A stretch of 64,000 nucleotides of DNA from Galdieria sulphuraria (taxonomy: Eukaryota > Rhodophyta > Bangiophyceae > Galdieriales > Galdieriaceae), in NCBI RefSeq assembly GCF_000341285.1, contig NW_005178439.1:1-64000 (forward strand). The letters are read 5' to 3'. This document shows, piece after piece, positions 37,559-49,033 of the stretch. Below the pieces are notes generated by a model, which had not been told where the DNA came from, did no database searches, and saw only the letters and a list, made by a program, of their open reading frames with translations. Positions within the stretch are counted from its first letter, which is position 1. Every line of letters starts with the position of its first letter. Made by a program: the position numbers and the translations under genes.

Positions 37559-39432
37559 ATGTTATTTCTTGGCCAACTTTTGTTTTTTGTAGTTGAAGTT
37601 CCCATCATTGCTTTAGTTGTATTATGTTTATTATTTTATTATAGTGCTAAAAGAGGTGCTACTTCTTGGTATGTCTATTTATTGGTTGGTATAGCTTGGT
37701 TTATTTGTCTGGTGGTTATTTTCTTGGTTCCTTTGGATTTAGCAGAAACCCTTGTCGACCGTTGTCAAGTCTTAGTATCTTATTCCGAATATACTGGTTA
37801 TCAAAAAGGAGATTGTCCTATTCACGAAACTCGTCCAGGCTTTGTATTTATTCTATGGTTGGTTATTTATTGGATATCGTTTGCTTTGACGTGGCTATTT
37901 TTGCCCATATTTTCACAATACGCCGTTGCTGGTGACTATTCCATAGGCAAGCGCCTACAAACGGCTTTATGGTCCAATGCTTTGTTTTATGCTATTTGTG
38001 GAGTGTTTATTATAGGTTTTGGAATATATATGGGAATTCGATATCATCTTTCTGCCTATTCATTGATGGGTTTATTGATTGGATTATCCAATGCATTCGG
38101 ATTATTGGGTGTTATATGTATGCTTGGATATGGGATTGTACAAATTCCTAGAGCTTTATGGCATCGTGGAGACTTGAGTAGAAGATTAAGATATTGTGAA
38201 TTCAAAGTAACCGAATATACCGATCGTATGGATGAAGCGAGAGCAGATTTGGCTCAGATATTGGGACAAATTGAAAGAGTGCAACAGAAACTTGCTCATT
38301 TATTATCAGCCACGGATAATGAAGGGACGAATGTAGAGGAAGCAGGAATATCCCAATCCTCTTTTCCCAAAAGGCATCGTTTGATCAACTTTATTCAAGT
38401 CATTATAAGTGAAATACCGAAAGAAGATTTACGAGTTGCTTTACCTGTTCCCGATAGAACAGCAGAAATACCCAAAACTATCACTGAAAATTTCTTAGCT
38501 TTCTTACATCAAAGACTCAATCAAAGAGTAAGAAATGATCGACTGTTTCTTTTCATCTTTTGTGTAGATAAGTTGATATAGGTCATAGAATATCGCAAGT
38601 CGAGTTATTTATGGGGTCGTACATGTGATGAAGCATTTCAATTGGAACAATGGATGACTTGGAAGAGTTGTAAGAGTTGGAAGAATGTTTGGATACCGAA
38701 TAGTCATTCTTGGTATGCCTTTTATATTCCACTGATTTGTAGACTATTTGCTTTCATGTGTATCGTACTTTCTATTTTATTTCTTTGGAGTGAGACGACC
38801 ATTTGGAGTTTGAAAACATCCAGTCATGTGGATTTATCACCCTTATCTTTGTGGATTCATCGTCAAGGAATGAGCAATTATAGTATTCAAGTAAGTGTGT
38901 TGTATGAAACATGGAAAGAGAACATTACATGAGCATCTAGTTGATATCGTTATTTTCGATTGCTTATTTGGCATTGTGTGTTTATTATTCATTATTTCAT
39001 TTCAATTTGTATCGTTTTTATGAACTCATTCCACAACACACCGATGCTTATTCCTTATTTCTCAATGCTTTGTTATGTTGTCGTTTTACTGTTCCGTTGT
39101 GTTATAATTTTTTAACTTTGTTACATGAAACTTCATTTGCTGTACCTTTGTTGTATCCTCAAATACCTGCTTCTTTGTTACCCACTACATCATTTAGTAA
39201 AGTGGAACAAAGTATGCAAGTGTTGCCTATTTTAGGAAATAGTTTCAATGCATTCTTTCCGGTGGTTTTGTTATTATTCGTATTGGGAACCAGTTTTCAA
39301 TTATGGACGAGGTTCTTATCTTCTTTGGGATTGAAACAATTTGGATTTGAACATGATGATGATATCCAATACGAACGTTTAGGTAAAGAATTATTGGAAC
39401 GTGAACGACAACGGAGACAACGACTTGGATAA
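37559..39432 (+). CDS. LMBRD2: LMBR1/LMBRD2-like multi-pass membrane protein
   Basis: Three exons (37559-38527, 38582-38890, 38941-39432) give 589 aa. The protein has about nine hydrophobic spans with a long cytosolic coiled-coil loop in the middle (LSRRLRYCEFKVTEYTDRMD region). The five N-terminal spans include NALFYAICGVFIIGFG, and the segment IPRALWHRGDL is typical of LMBR1-domain proteins. The C-terminal spans end in NSFNAFFPVVLLLFVLG and a basic ERERQRRQRLG tail. In animals LMBRD2 is linked to G-protein-coupled receptor signalling; the role in algae is unknown. The start is 81 bp from the divergent PP5 start. Confidence 0.75.
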
Positions 39433-39579
39433 AAGTGGTGAGAAAGATGATCATCATCCAAGAGATAAACACACACTTGCTCTTTTGTTTCCCATACTCA
39501 TAAAAGTATCAACCTTTTCTATGCAATCTTGTTTTACGTTTATAAAACAGAGCTGTCATATCCATTTTGTAACGTCAAC

Positions 39580-40065
39580 TCAATCTGCCTTGTCTACTCG
39601 TTGCAACTCTTCAACTGCCAAGTGACTCGTAAATACCAAAGAATCATGTTGAAACTCTACAACAACGGGATAATTGGCAGTTATAGGTTCTCCTTTATAA
39701 ACATCACAAAAACCAATCACCTTTCCAACCTTGTCTTTTAATAAAATACCTTGGCCTTTCATTTTGGGAACATGATAAACCACAAGATCTGTCTTCACTT
39801 GAACAAGATCGCCACAATGAATACCAAAACGTTGTTCTGACTGCATTTCAAAAGTAGACATCATCCTTGATTGGCGTATAGAACCTAGTCGGGTGTTGAG
39901 GACCCATAAACGTGACAAGTAACGAGGTTGAGGAAAGGAATCTCTATTTTTTCGTGTAAAAGATATTCGATAGAAAGAAGCAAAAGGACAACGAGAACAA
40001 GTTGGGATAAAACCAAATATTGGATCCATAACTTTTAATCTCCTCCTCTTGTCCATCCATCCCAT
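39580..40065 (-). CDS. ftrV: Ferredoxin-thioredoxin reductase, variable chain
   Basis: This single exon gives up to 161 aa. The conserved C-terminal 75 residues (GDLVQVKTDLVVYHVPKMKG, then KGEPITANYPVVVEF and HLAVEELQRV) are the FTR variable chain, an SH3-like beta barrel. It pairs with the 4Fe-4S catalytic chain to pass electrons from ferredoxin to plastid thioredoxin. About 85 basic, Ser/Arg-rich residues in front fit a plastid transit peptide. The start could be the first Met or one at residue 4 or 13. It lies only about 33 bp after the stop of the PPR gene on the same strand. Confidence 0.88.
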   Translation of the reverse strand: MGWMDKRRRLKVMDPIFGFIPTCSRCPFASFYRISFTRKNRDSFPQPRYLSRLWVLNTRLGSIRQSRMMSTFEMQSEQRFGIHCGDLVQVKTDLVVYHVPKMKGQGILLKDKVGKVIGFCDVYKGEPITANYPVVVEFQHDSLVFTSHLAVEELQRVDKAD

Positions 40066-40098
40066 CTCCCTATTCTCTCTTTCTCTCTTTTCTATTGC

Positions 40099-43000
40099 TT
40101 ATGGAAAACAAAGTCTGTTTTGATTCGTATCATTCTGTACACAAGTAGATTGGCACAACATATGTAGGTGTTCTAAATAACAACGTTGTTGTTCCATTTG
40201 TTCGCTTTCTATTTGTAAAGCTTGTCGTAGAAATGAATGACTTTCTTCCATGAAACCTGATTGCTTACAAACTTCACTCAAATGCTTCCATTGTGACCCA
40301 ACCAATTGTATTTGTGCTTCTTTCATATGTCTCAAAGCTGCCAATGCTTTGACACGATCCCCTTGTTCAAAACATGCTTCCACCAATAGTTGATAGGTAA
40401 TCCTATCCATCGAAACTTTAGAACGAACTTCACGAAATACTTGCAACATCTTGTCCAGTTCTCCTTGTCGACGATAAAAACTCAACAAGATATTATACAA
40501 CTCAATGCCATCAGGTACTTGATTCATCCATTCCATAACTTTTTCAATGGGAGGATTCTCTTGAGAAAGTTTCCAAGATGCTAAAATAGTAAAAGTCCAT
40601 AAATTGCTACCAACTCCATCTCTTTCCATTCTTTTGTAGAAGTTTTCGACGATATCAAATGGACAAGTATACGTCAAACTCCAAAAAGTGGCATTGTACG
40701 CTATGGAGTAGACACATTTCAATATCTATTAGAGATAGAAGAATACGAATAGACATACCTAAACGATCGATGGCAATCTTTTGGCTATCACAAATATCAA
40801 AAATGGATAACAAGGGTTGACATGAACTGGATATGAGAGGAGACTGCACAGCATCTTTCCATAAGGGTTGCAATCTATCCAATAACTGCCAAGGCAATTG
40901 TTCAGGATAAGGCTCTTTAGAATCCTTGGGATAGGATGATAAGGGTAAACAAAAGAATTCATCCATAGCGGAATGAAAAAGTGAGTCACAACATATAATA
41001 CCCACATCCAATATATGTGAACAAGTATTAGCTTCTACAAGTTGATGCATGCTCATCATCATTTGGGCAATACCACATATAAGAATAGTTAGAGTACGCT
41101 ATAAATATATCCATTATCGGAATCAGAAGAGATGGATACCAATCAGTACAGTCAAATTTGTTTTGCCAAATATACAACTTCTTACCGTATTAGCTAGTTG
41201 ATTTTCTATCATTTCATCCAACAAAGAGAAAAAGCATTTCTCATCGCCACATAAGCTGGCAATATAAAGCAGTGTATGATAAAATTCTGCAACATAAACA
41301 TGAGTATGAGTACGCATTTTCTTAAGCCTAGATAAACCCCAATGCAAAGCAACTTTTGGTTCATTTCGTTGGCTATACAAATATAAAGCATCGGATTGTA
41401 CTACGAAAGCTTCATTTTCTTCCAGTTCTTAATGAAGATTCGTGAGAATTTTACTTCTCGTGGATGCACAAAACAAGAATATACTTACTCTGATAAACCA
41501 AAATAGAAAGATTATCATTCCCTGCGAAGGACATATTCCAAAGAATATCATATAAATCATCGGTGGTACAACTGAGACGTTGTTTGACTAAAGTTTCAAA
41601 CACTTGCAAGGTTTCAGATATCATCCTAAATTGGCCTAAACAGTAGAAAAGCTTTTCCAAAATGCTTCATTCAAGAAACGTATTTTAGAGGTTACTTTTA
41701 CCTCGTGGAATTGTGATTTACTCAATCGATAACCTGTTCTGCACATTTTATGGAAGATATTGAGTGCTTCCAAAGGATATTTGTTCTTACAATATCCATG
41801 CAATAGAGTCGATAGGGTTACAATATTTCCAGATATACCAGAACGACGCATACTCTCATAAACATTCATAGCAAGCTCCATATCTCCAACATTACCACAA
41901 GCATAAATCAATGAAGTATAAATGTAATCATTAGGTGCAATCCCTTCTTCTGTCATTTTCTGTAGCCAACTAAAAGCCAATTCCAATTTTCCTGCTTTTC
42001 CTAATGCATCAATAATCATTCCATACATTCTGATGTTGGGATGAATGCCGTCTTCCACCATTTTGCGAAAATATTCAAACATCGACGTCAAATCCCCGTG
42101 AATAGCACAAGCATACATTGCACTAAAATAGACAGCTTCGGTAGGTTGATGTCCTCTCTGTAACATTTGTTTCCAAAGCTGAGACATTTGATCCAATTTT
42201 CCTAGTCTTCCAAACGCTTCAAAAATAATAGCGTATGATGTTACAGAAGGCAATACACCCATAGCAGGCATTTCAACTGAAAAGAGTTCCAAAGCTTCCG
42301 AAAAACGACTTGCCTGAATAAGACCTTTACATAGAATGTTACAAGATACTTCATTGGGAAACATGTCAAAGTCTCTCTTCAAGTTCCGAAAAACTTCAAA
42401 TGCAGATTCCACTTTTCCTAACTGACAATAGGCATACATAAGAGAATTTAAAGTACGAATATCCATCTCAAGTTGATCCTTTTCCTTTAATAACTGTTGA
42501 TGCAGCGTGTGAACCACTACTTGTTGGTTATCTCGTGGAATGGAACCAATACGAGATAATAAAATAGTAAATGTTAGAATAGAAGGAAGAATTCCTCTTG
42601 AACGAGCTTTTTCATATACATCCCACATTTCCACACCCTTTCTACAGTTTCCTAACTTTTGTAATAGCTGGTTCATAGTAGGAACGGTAATCACAAGCTT
42701 TGCATAGCGTAAAAACAGATTGTAAGCTTCCTGAGGCTTTGAATTCTTGATGAGTTCCAATATTTTGCGTTCTTTTGAAGAAATGACCACATAACCTCGC
42801 GACTCACTATCCTGCAAAGTATCCGCTTTCTTGAGTCTTTTGATGGGAAGTCGAAGAGGTTTATCAGAACTTTCCAATGATTCGCTTTCATTTTTGGGTT
42901 GACTACTGGCAGTTGAATATATAGAGAAACTATGTTTCTTTTCTTTTTTGCTCTGGTTGTTGAAAAATAAGAAATGGCGTCTGCACAGTTGTGGTGCTTT

Positions 43001-43147
43001 CTTCTGTTGCCAACGTGGTCCCGAATGTTGACAGTGATCACGACAATAATGACAGCTCATATGACTATTGATAGTAATCAGTGCACAGGTACGAAAAGGA
43101 ATACATAAGAAACCAAGTTTCTCAAGTCTATCTGATATGAGCGCCAT
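40099..43147 (-). CDS. Pentatricopeptide repeat (PPR) protein
   Basis: The first exon (43147-41702, start at MALISDRLEK) encodes about 480 aa with at least seven 35-residue PPR motifs, for example HPNIRMYGMIIDALGKAGKL and IAPNDYIYTSLIYACGNVGD. At least four further exons reach a stop at 40099, giving an estimated 900 aa or more with weaker repeats. PPR proteins bind organelle RNA and direct its cutting, editing, stability or translation. The Cys/Arg-rich N-terminus would fit a plastid or mitochondrial targeting peptide. Intron ends in the 3' part were placed by frame only, and the second exon start (AG before CTTTTC at 41651) is a guess. No DYW or SMR domain is seen. Confidence 0.85.
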
Positions 43148-43232
43148 TTCTTGGAAAAAAATGCCAACCACACCCAAACAACTATAATAAGAATTAGCAG
43201 AGTTGTTTATCCTTCCACTTTTCTTTATTGCT

Positions 43233-46151
43233 ATGGATGACTTGTTATATCAACTAGGAAATACTTTGTTCCAGGAATATCAATGGAATCAAACAAACAA
43301 TTTTTCTCTTAATAACCGACACTCTCAACTTTCTATAAGCAAGTTAGCTATAAGGAACTGCGTGCAGAAGACCACAAGAAAACAAGATTGTCCTCTCATA
43401 GAGAAACAAGCTGATACATTATTGCACAACCCTTTTCAAGAAGCGAGCTTGTTGAATCCTTCATTGAAAACCATTCAGCGAAAAACAAAAAATGAGGACT
43501 TTACATGTTTTTTGGATAAACCCATTGCGGTTGGTATCGAAATTTTTCAAATGATATTGGATTGGATGGGAATTCCTTGTTTTGAGAATGCAGAATCTAA
43601 TCATATCAAGTGGTCAACTTGGTTGGAAAATATTTTGGAGGAAACATATGAAGCTTATCAGTTACTAGTACAACATTTTTACATTACTTGGAAATTGCAA
43701 TATCGTCATCAATATGGCTTGGACCTTATCAAATCTCATCCCTTTGAGTTGGAAGAAATATCTTCAAAACTCTATGGAAAAGAGAAAATGATATCTTTGC
43801 AGACTTTTTCGAAATGGAAAAATGATAATAAGCAATCAACGGACTCAGTGTCCCATAAAAATTTTGTACATTTCTACAACATTGAATATACTGATCCATT
43901 GGATGATTTTCTTGACATTGCTGGTAATGAAACTCAAGATAGAATTCGACAAAAGTATCATCCAGAGGAGGAAGAAACAGAGAAAACTGTAAATAATTTT
44001 ATACAACAGAAGACTGGTGAGTATGATCGATTTGTAAGTCTTCATCACTTTATCCATGTTCCTTAGATCCAATATTTCGTTTAAATATTCCCAAAAATAT
44101 TTCTATTTCTGCTGCTTTTATGTCGCTGATTCAACAGTTGATGGGTTGCAAGTCATTTGTATTACTGCCACCTCCATTGGAAATACTTTTCATGGGAGTA
44201 GTTATGGTTTATCATTATTTGACATTAGCGACTTACAAAGGACAAAAATGTCTTTGGATTGCACAAGATGAATATCCTTTTGTTGCTGCCTTATTGGAAG
44301 ACTGCATCGGACCTCAACTGGTAGGGAACACATATCATATCTTTCATTTTTTTCATATTTTCTGATTTCTTTTCAGGTTTTCGATCTATCCTCGGATAAA
44401 AGTTGTTGCTATTTATGTCATGTCCATCATTTATCGGAAATACCAAGAGACGAAGAGTTTTCATTTGTTGTATACACTGTTCAATCTTTTACTTTTGAAA
44501 CAGAGAGTTTGAATGAGAAGATGTATTGGGAGTTTTGTTCTCCTTTTATAGAAACTTGTGATGCTTGTCTCATTGATCCTCTATCGACGAATATAGGGAC
44601 TGTAGATATTGATTCAGTTGTTTCCATGCTGAACCATTCAAGTTCGAATATGCGTATCGTAGATGTACAAGATACACAGTTAGACAATTTGCTAAACCAT
44701 CTTCGTCAAACATGGATAGCTTTTCAACCATCTGGATATCAAATAGAAGGATTGAAAATGATTGAAGAACATGCATATACATACATTCAACAACTCCAAG
44801 ATAGTTGCAATTTAAGCATACCTTGTAATGTAAGCTTGGTTGATTTAAGTGCAACTAGTATTGAGAACACTTTGTACAAAGCTAGACATCATGTTCAGGG
44901 ACATTTTCAAACTCTTCAAGCTCATAAGCCTCAGAAGAGTTATCATCATGATTCGCATTTATCATATCAAACAACATCGAATGATACTTTTCTATCAGAT
45001 ATTCAATGTCTCATAGCACTTCATACTTTAAGAACTGCGTATGATTATGCTCAACATGATGGATTATTTGGAGCATCCAAATATTTGGAAACAGCAAAAA
45101 ACCGCTATGGTTCTATGTTACCTTGTATGAGAGCCTTACAAGATATTTTGGAGGACTTGGGACAAGTAGATAAGCTGCTACATCCCAAGACGGATTTGAT
45201 TATTCAGATATCGAAGCAATTGAAACAGACCTATGAACAACATCGAAAATGTTTACCCAACTTTCGAAACATTCCTTTTCGCATTTTGATAATAACGCAG
45301 ACTCGTTATACAACTTGTATATTAAAACGAGACCTTTACAATAGAGGATTGAAGAACAGCAAATCAGGAATAGACATTATGGAAAGAAGCAGTTTGCTAA
45401 GACAACAAGATATTCGTCGATATTATGCCATTTTGGATATTTCCATATTGGAATGGAAACCTATCAATTCCATATGCTTTCATGAAGCTTTATCTCATTG
45501 GCCAATTTGTATAGCAAAGCAATTGTATGAATGGATTATGTCACAAGTTGTTCAATATCGATGCATCGTTTTGGATCGATTCAACTGTATTCAGGTAAGA
45601 GACCCATCTTCATCCATCACACAAATATAGAAGAAAAGAATATGGATTGGTATTAGGACTCTCATTTGAAATGGAGGACATATGATCATTTGTATCAGAC
45701 CATTTTATCTCGTTTGACTTGTAAGAAAACTTTCAATCCTATTCCTAATGAAGATTGTCAATATGGTATATATGGTATAACACTTGGAACTGTAGAATTG
45801 AATCAAGGATTGAATGTATTATTATCTCATTGCATGGAAATGTATCCTCACCTAAATACTATTTTTCTATGTTGCCTAGCAACTCAACCACAAAATGATA
45901 GAAAACATATGATTCATTTATCAACTCGTATCCAAATGAATCCTCACTTTCGGCGTACCTTTTCTGTCAAGTTTTTCTTCCACAACAAAGATTATGAAAG
46001 ATGGTTAAAGAGTCTTACAGCTAGAAATAAGAAATATAAGATATTGAGAGATTGGGTCAGTGCTCAACCACCCACACCTCATTTTGAGTTGAGTTTTGAT
46101 CACAGTGACCAAGACAAACAAACCAAGTTGCAATGGAAGGCAACCATTTGA
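43233..46151 (+). CDS. Unrecognised 916-aa protein, possibly helicase-like
   Basis: Four exons (43233-44016, 44067-44320, 44377-45594, 45657-46151) keep one frame through three GT..AG introns and give 916 aa. An alternative ATG lies at 43203. No catalytic motif is certain. Residues about 275-345 read like a short hydrophobic strand-loop pattern (KSFVLLPPPLEILFMG, KCLWIAQDEYPFVAALLE). A later block has IPFRILIITQTRYTTCILKRDL, which resembles the first strand of a degenerate superfamily 2 helicase C-domain. A helical insert lies between. Candidates are degenerate FANCM/Hef or SHOC1/ZIP2-type helicase-like proteins, all weak. No Walker A Lys or DEAD box was found. Confidence 0.6.
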
Positions 46152-46192
46152 AAAGGTAAATAATTCATTCACGAATTTTTATTTTATTTGGC

Positions 46193-47341
46193 TCACTTTT
46201 CTTGAATAGTCCATGCAGCAGCGTAACTTACGGATAAGTCTTGCATCGTTTTGCATTTCATCGATTGGTCATATCGAACAAACAAAGTTTCCAATTGCAT
46301 AGACTCTGTTCTCTTCAAATATTCAATCATATGTAACAACACACCAATTGGATTGCGACCACAAATAGTATTTTGATACTTATCCAAATAACTGGAAAAT
46401 TCTTTAGCACTTTGATGTTCGATAGCAGTCATTCCAAGACGATCCAATTTCTCAATGGACTTGAATATCTCACCATCTTCTTCATCATGATATTGATAAC
46501 CAAACCGTTTACCCCTAAGCCACTCTTTTATCAGTTTTAACAACACTTTATCTAGTTGTCCTTACCAATGACAAAAATCGGAAGAAATAACAAACAGGGT
46601 TCGAGGGTCTTTCATATAAGGAGCTAATAGTTTTCCATATTCTTCTTTAGCAGCCTTATCCAATACACCCACCATAATATTCACCAACTGAACGTTGGAA
46701 GAACCAAAAACTGCCTTTAAAAAAGGAAACTGCAACTCCAAACTATGTTCTTGAGTATCCACGCCTTTATCCAAAAAAGTAAACTTTTTAGTGGCAACTA
46801 AAGACTCACAACACTGAACGTCGATGACTAAGGGTCCAAAAGGTGTTTCCAATCGCTCAAAAGGAGTCACTCGACAGTCGGACATTCGATAATAGTGAGA
46901 AGGACCCTTTCATAGAAAACAATTCTGATTAGGACAAGAGTATCTCAAAAGATAATTCTTACTAATATAAAGACTCTATCATAAAGAGAAGGATCTATAC
47001 GAGCATAGGAGTGTGCTGCAGTTGCTCCAGAATAGGAATATCCTGCGTGCGGAACAATGACAGCCTTTAATAAGCCATTGCTATATTGCTCCAAGTTTCC
47101 CACTAGAAAAGATGAGAAGTTTTTTCAATTGTCAACAGGATCCTCTGACCATTTTCTTTTGCTTTTTGTAACCACAGATCAAGTTGGTGCTTCAAAGCAA
47201 TCGAGTCCTTTTCATCTTCTCCATACCAAGTTCCTTCATAACCTTGATACCAAGTTCCCCAATATTTAGCCCTATATATTCATAGTGAATAACAACAAAT
47301 ACATAAACCCAAAAACACAAAACCAACTTTCGAGTATCCAT
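46193..47341 (-). CDS. MEMO1: MEMO1 family protein
   Basis: Five or six exons on the minus strand match human MEMO1 along its length. Visible blocks are a start ATG at 47341 in a 14-nt first exon, AKYWGTWY, PHAGYSYSGATAAHSYA, ILGPSHYYRMSDCRVTPFE, DTQEHSLELQFPF, SSDFCHW, and GRNPIGVLLHMIEYL ending SVSYAAAW. The His and Cys of the metal/redox site in PHAGY, EHS and DFCHW are kept. MEMO proteins bind copper or iron and affect cytoskeleton and redox signalling; in single cells the role is unclear. Two donor sites (GTTGGT, GTCAGA) are weak, so the first exons are less certain. Confidence 0.85.
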
Positions 47342-47507
47342 GTAATATTATATATATATATGTATATATATATGTATGTTCGTTAGTTCCTTACAAAAAG
47401 GAAAGTTCCAATGGACTAGAAAGAAATCGGGGAAAATCAAAAAGTGATTGAAAAGTAAATTCTTTTTATGATTTGTTAAGAATATGATAAAGAGAATGGC
47501 CATTCCT

Positions 47508-47562
<55 letters not shown>

Positions 47563-47565
47563 ATA
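47342..47565. repeat. Intergenic gap with (TA)n microsatellite
   Basis: This gap upstream of MEMO1 holds a TA-rich patch near 47346-47380 and a pure (TA)n tract of about 24 units at about 47513-47560, ending just past the stop codon of the coiled-coil gene. The MEMO1 promoter must lie here. Such tracts vary in length between strains. Confidence 0.8.
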
Positions 47566-48933
47566 TTATCCAAGATAATCGTCCAAGTTTTCTTCTTCGT
47601 CAGCATTGGCTTCATCTAATGTACATCTTTCGACATTTGGTATATATATATTATCTGTTTCTTGTGATTCATTCAGATTATGTAGACTACTTTCATCCTT
47701 ATCTTCAACAAAAGCTGATAATGAATCATCTTTTGGTTCCATTTGATAAATAAACTCATCAGATGATTGTCCAATTTGTTCTTTCCAACCATCTTTGGAA
47801 TATAGAGTACTTTCATTGGAATGAACAATGGCTACTTGTGAAGCCAATTGCGAACCATCCTGATTTTCATTCCTTTTCGATGTCTTTTGTATTTCTTGTT
47901 TCTTCCATAAAAGAGTACCCATAGATAAGAGTTGGTCAAGTTTTTCATCAAAGTACTTTTGAATATCTTCTTTTGCTTCTTCAAAAGGCAACTCAAGCTT
48001 CCAACGTAAAGGAGTATGCGCATGTTCTTCATCTTCCCATTCGCTATTTTGTGTATGAGTTGACTCATAACAGAGCTTACTTTCCATCTTTTGATATATC
48101 TCATGGATGAAATTCTGTAGAGATTCATTATCTCGTTGCAGCTTTTGAATTCTATCTTGGAAACAAGTTTCTATCATATGATATGCTTCCTTCTCTAGCC
48201 AATCTTCCCCACATAATCCTTTGCTTTCCAATGATGATTGTAATTGTCTCCCATATAAAGATATTCCATTCTCTCCCTTTCTATTGTTGCCAACTTTTGA
48301 GTGTTGTTGCATGATTTGCTGTAATTTCTGTTGCAAACGTTGATATTCGTTGTCCTTCTTTCTCAATTCAAAACCAAACTGTAATTGTAACTGCTCCCAG
48401 TTGGCAGTTTTTATCTTCCATTCGGTACACTCTTCCATACATTTTTGTAGCTGTTGTTCTAATTCACGAATCTGTCTCTCATCTTTAGTCTTGGCAACAT
48501 GATATTGTTTATCCTTTTCTTCTATTCTTCTTTGCAGTTTTTCTACCCATCGTTGAGTATGTTTATATTTCGTTTCCAACTGTTGGAAGCTCAATAGCCA
48601 TTCCTCTTGTTGTTTCTTTTGTTTTTGTTCTCTTTGTATCAACTCGTAAATCAACTGAATAGCAGATTCCAACGCGGCTTCTTGGTCACTGTGTTGTTCT
48701 ATAACTTGTTTTGGAGTATAACCAACTGCCAATAAGAACCTATTCAAGTTTTCTACTTTTTCTTGAATATTTGAAGACAAGGGACCCCTGTTTTCTTTCA
48801 AAACACGGTTGTTGTGAGACTCCTCTTCCATAGTGATTTGATCAAATAATACTTTATCTTGACCAAAATACTTTTCCAATAGTGCTTCTCCTAAAATAAG
48901 TTGTTCAGATAAGGAATTGTTTTCATCATTCAT
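47566..48933 (-). CDS. Coiled-coil protein, possibly ADIP/SSX2IP family
   Basis: This 455-aa single exon has a globular N-terminal 110 residues (LNRFLLAVGYTPKQVIEQ, then ALESAIQLIYELIQ), a Gln/Glu/Lys-rich coiled coil to about residue 210, a second helical block, and an acidic tail. The order of an N-terminal helical domain and coiled coil with a short break resembles ADIP/SSX2IP and yeast Msd1, which anchor microtubule minus ends. This assignment rests on pattern only. The divergent SAMP1-like gene starts 100 bp away. Confidence 0.5.
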   Translation of the reverse strand: MNDENNSLSEQLILGEALLEKYFGQDKVLFDQITMEEESHNNRVLKENRGPLSSNIQEKVENLNRFLLAVGYTPKQVIEQHSDQEAALESAIQLIYELIQREQKQKKQQEEWLLSFQQLETKYKHTQRWVEKLQRRIEEKDKQYHVAKTKDERQIRELEQQLQKCMEECTEWKIKTANWEQLQLQFGFELRKKDNEYQRLQQKLQQIMQQHSKVGNNRKGENGISLYGRQLQSSLESKGLCGEDWLEKEAYHMIETCFQDRIQKLQRDNESLQNFIHEIYQKMESKLCYESTHTQNSEWEDEEHAHTPLRWKLELPFEEAKEDIQKYFDEKLDQLLSMGTLLWKKQEIQKTSKRNENQDGSQLASQVAIVHSNESTLYSKDGWKEQIGQSSDEFIYQMEPKDDSLSAFVEDKDESSLHNLNESQETDNIYIPNVERCTLDEANADEEENLDDYLG

Positions 48934-49033
48934 CTCTCAAAAGATTTTCAAAATAAACCGCCAATTCCTTTCTATTGGCAATGCAATTGTTCTGAATTGT
49001 CTCGTCCATTCGTCGTGATCACTTTGGTTCAGA

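Noticed and set aside
47484-47753. 89-aa plus frame across the TA repeat and coiled-coil gene
   Set aside because: It is antisense to a well-supported gene and starts in a microsatellite.
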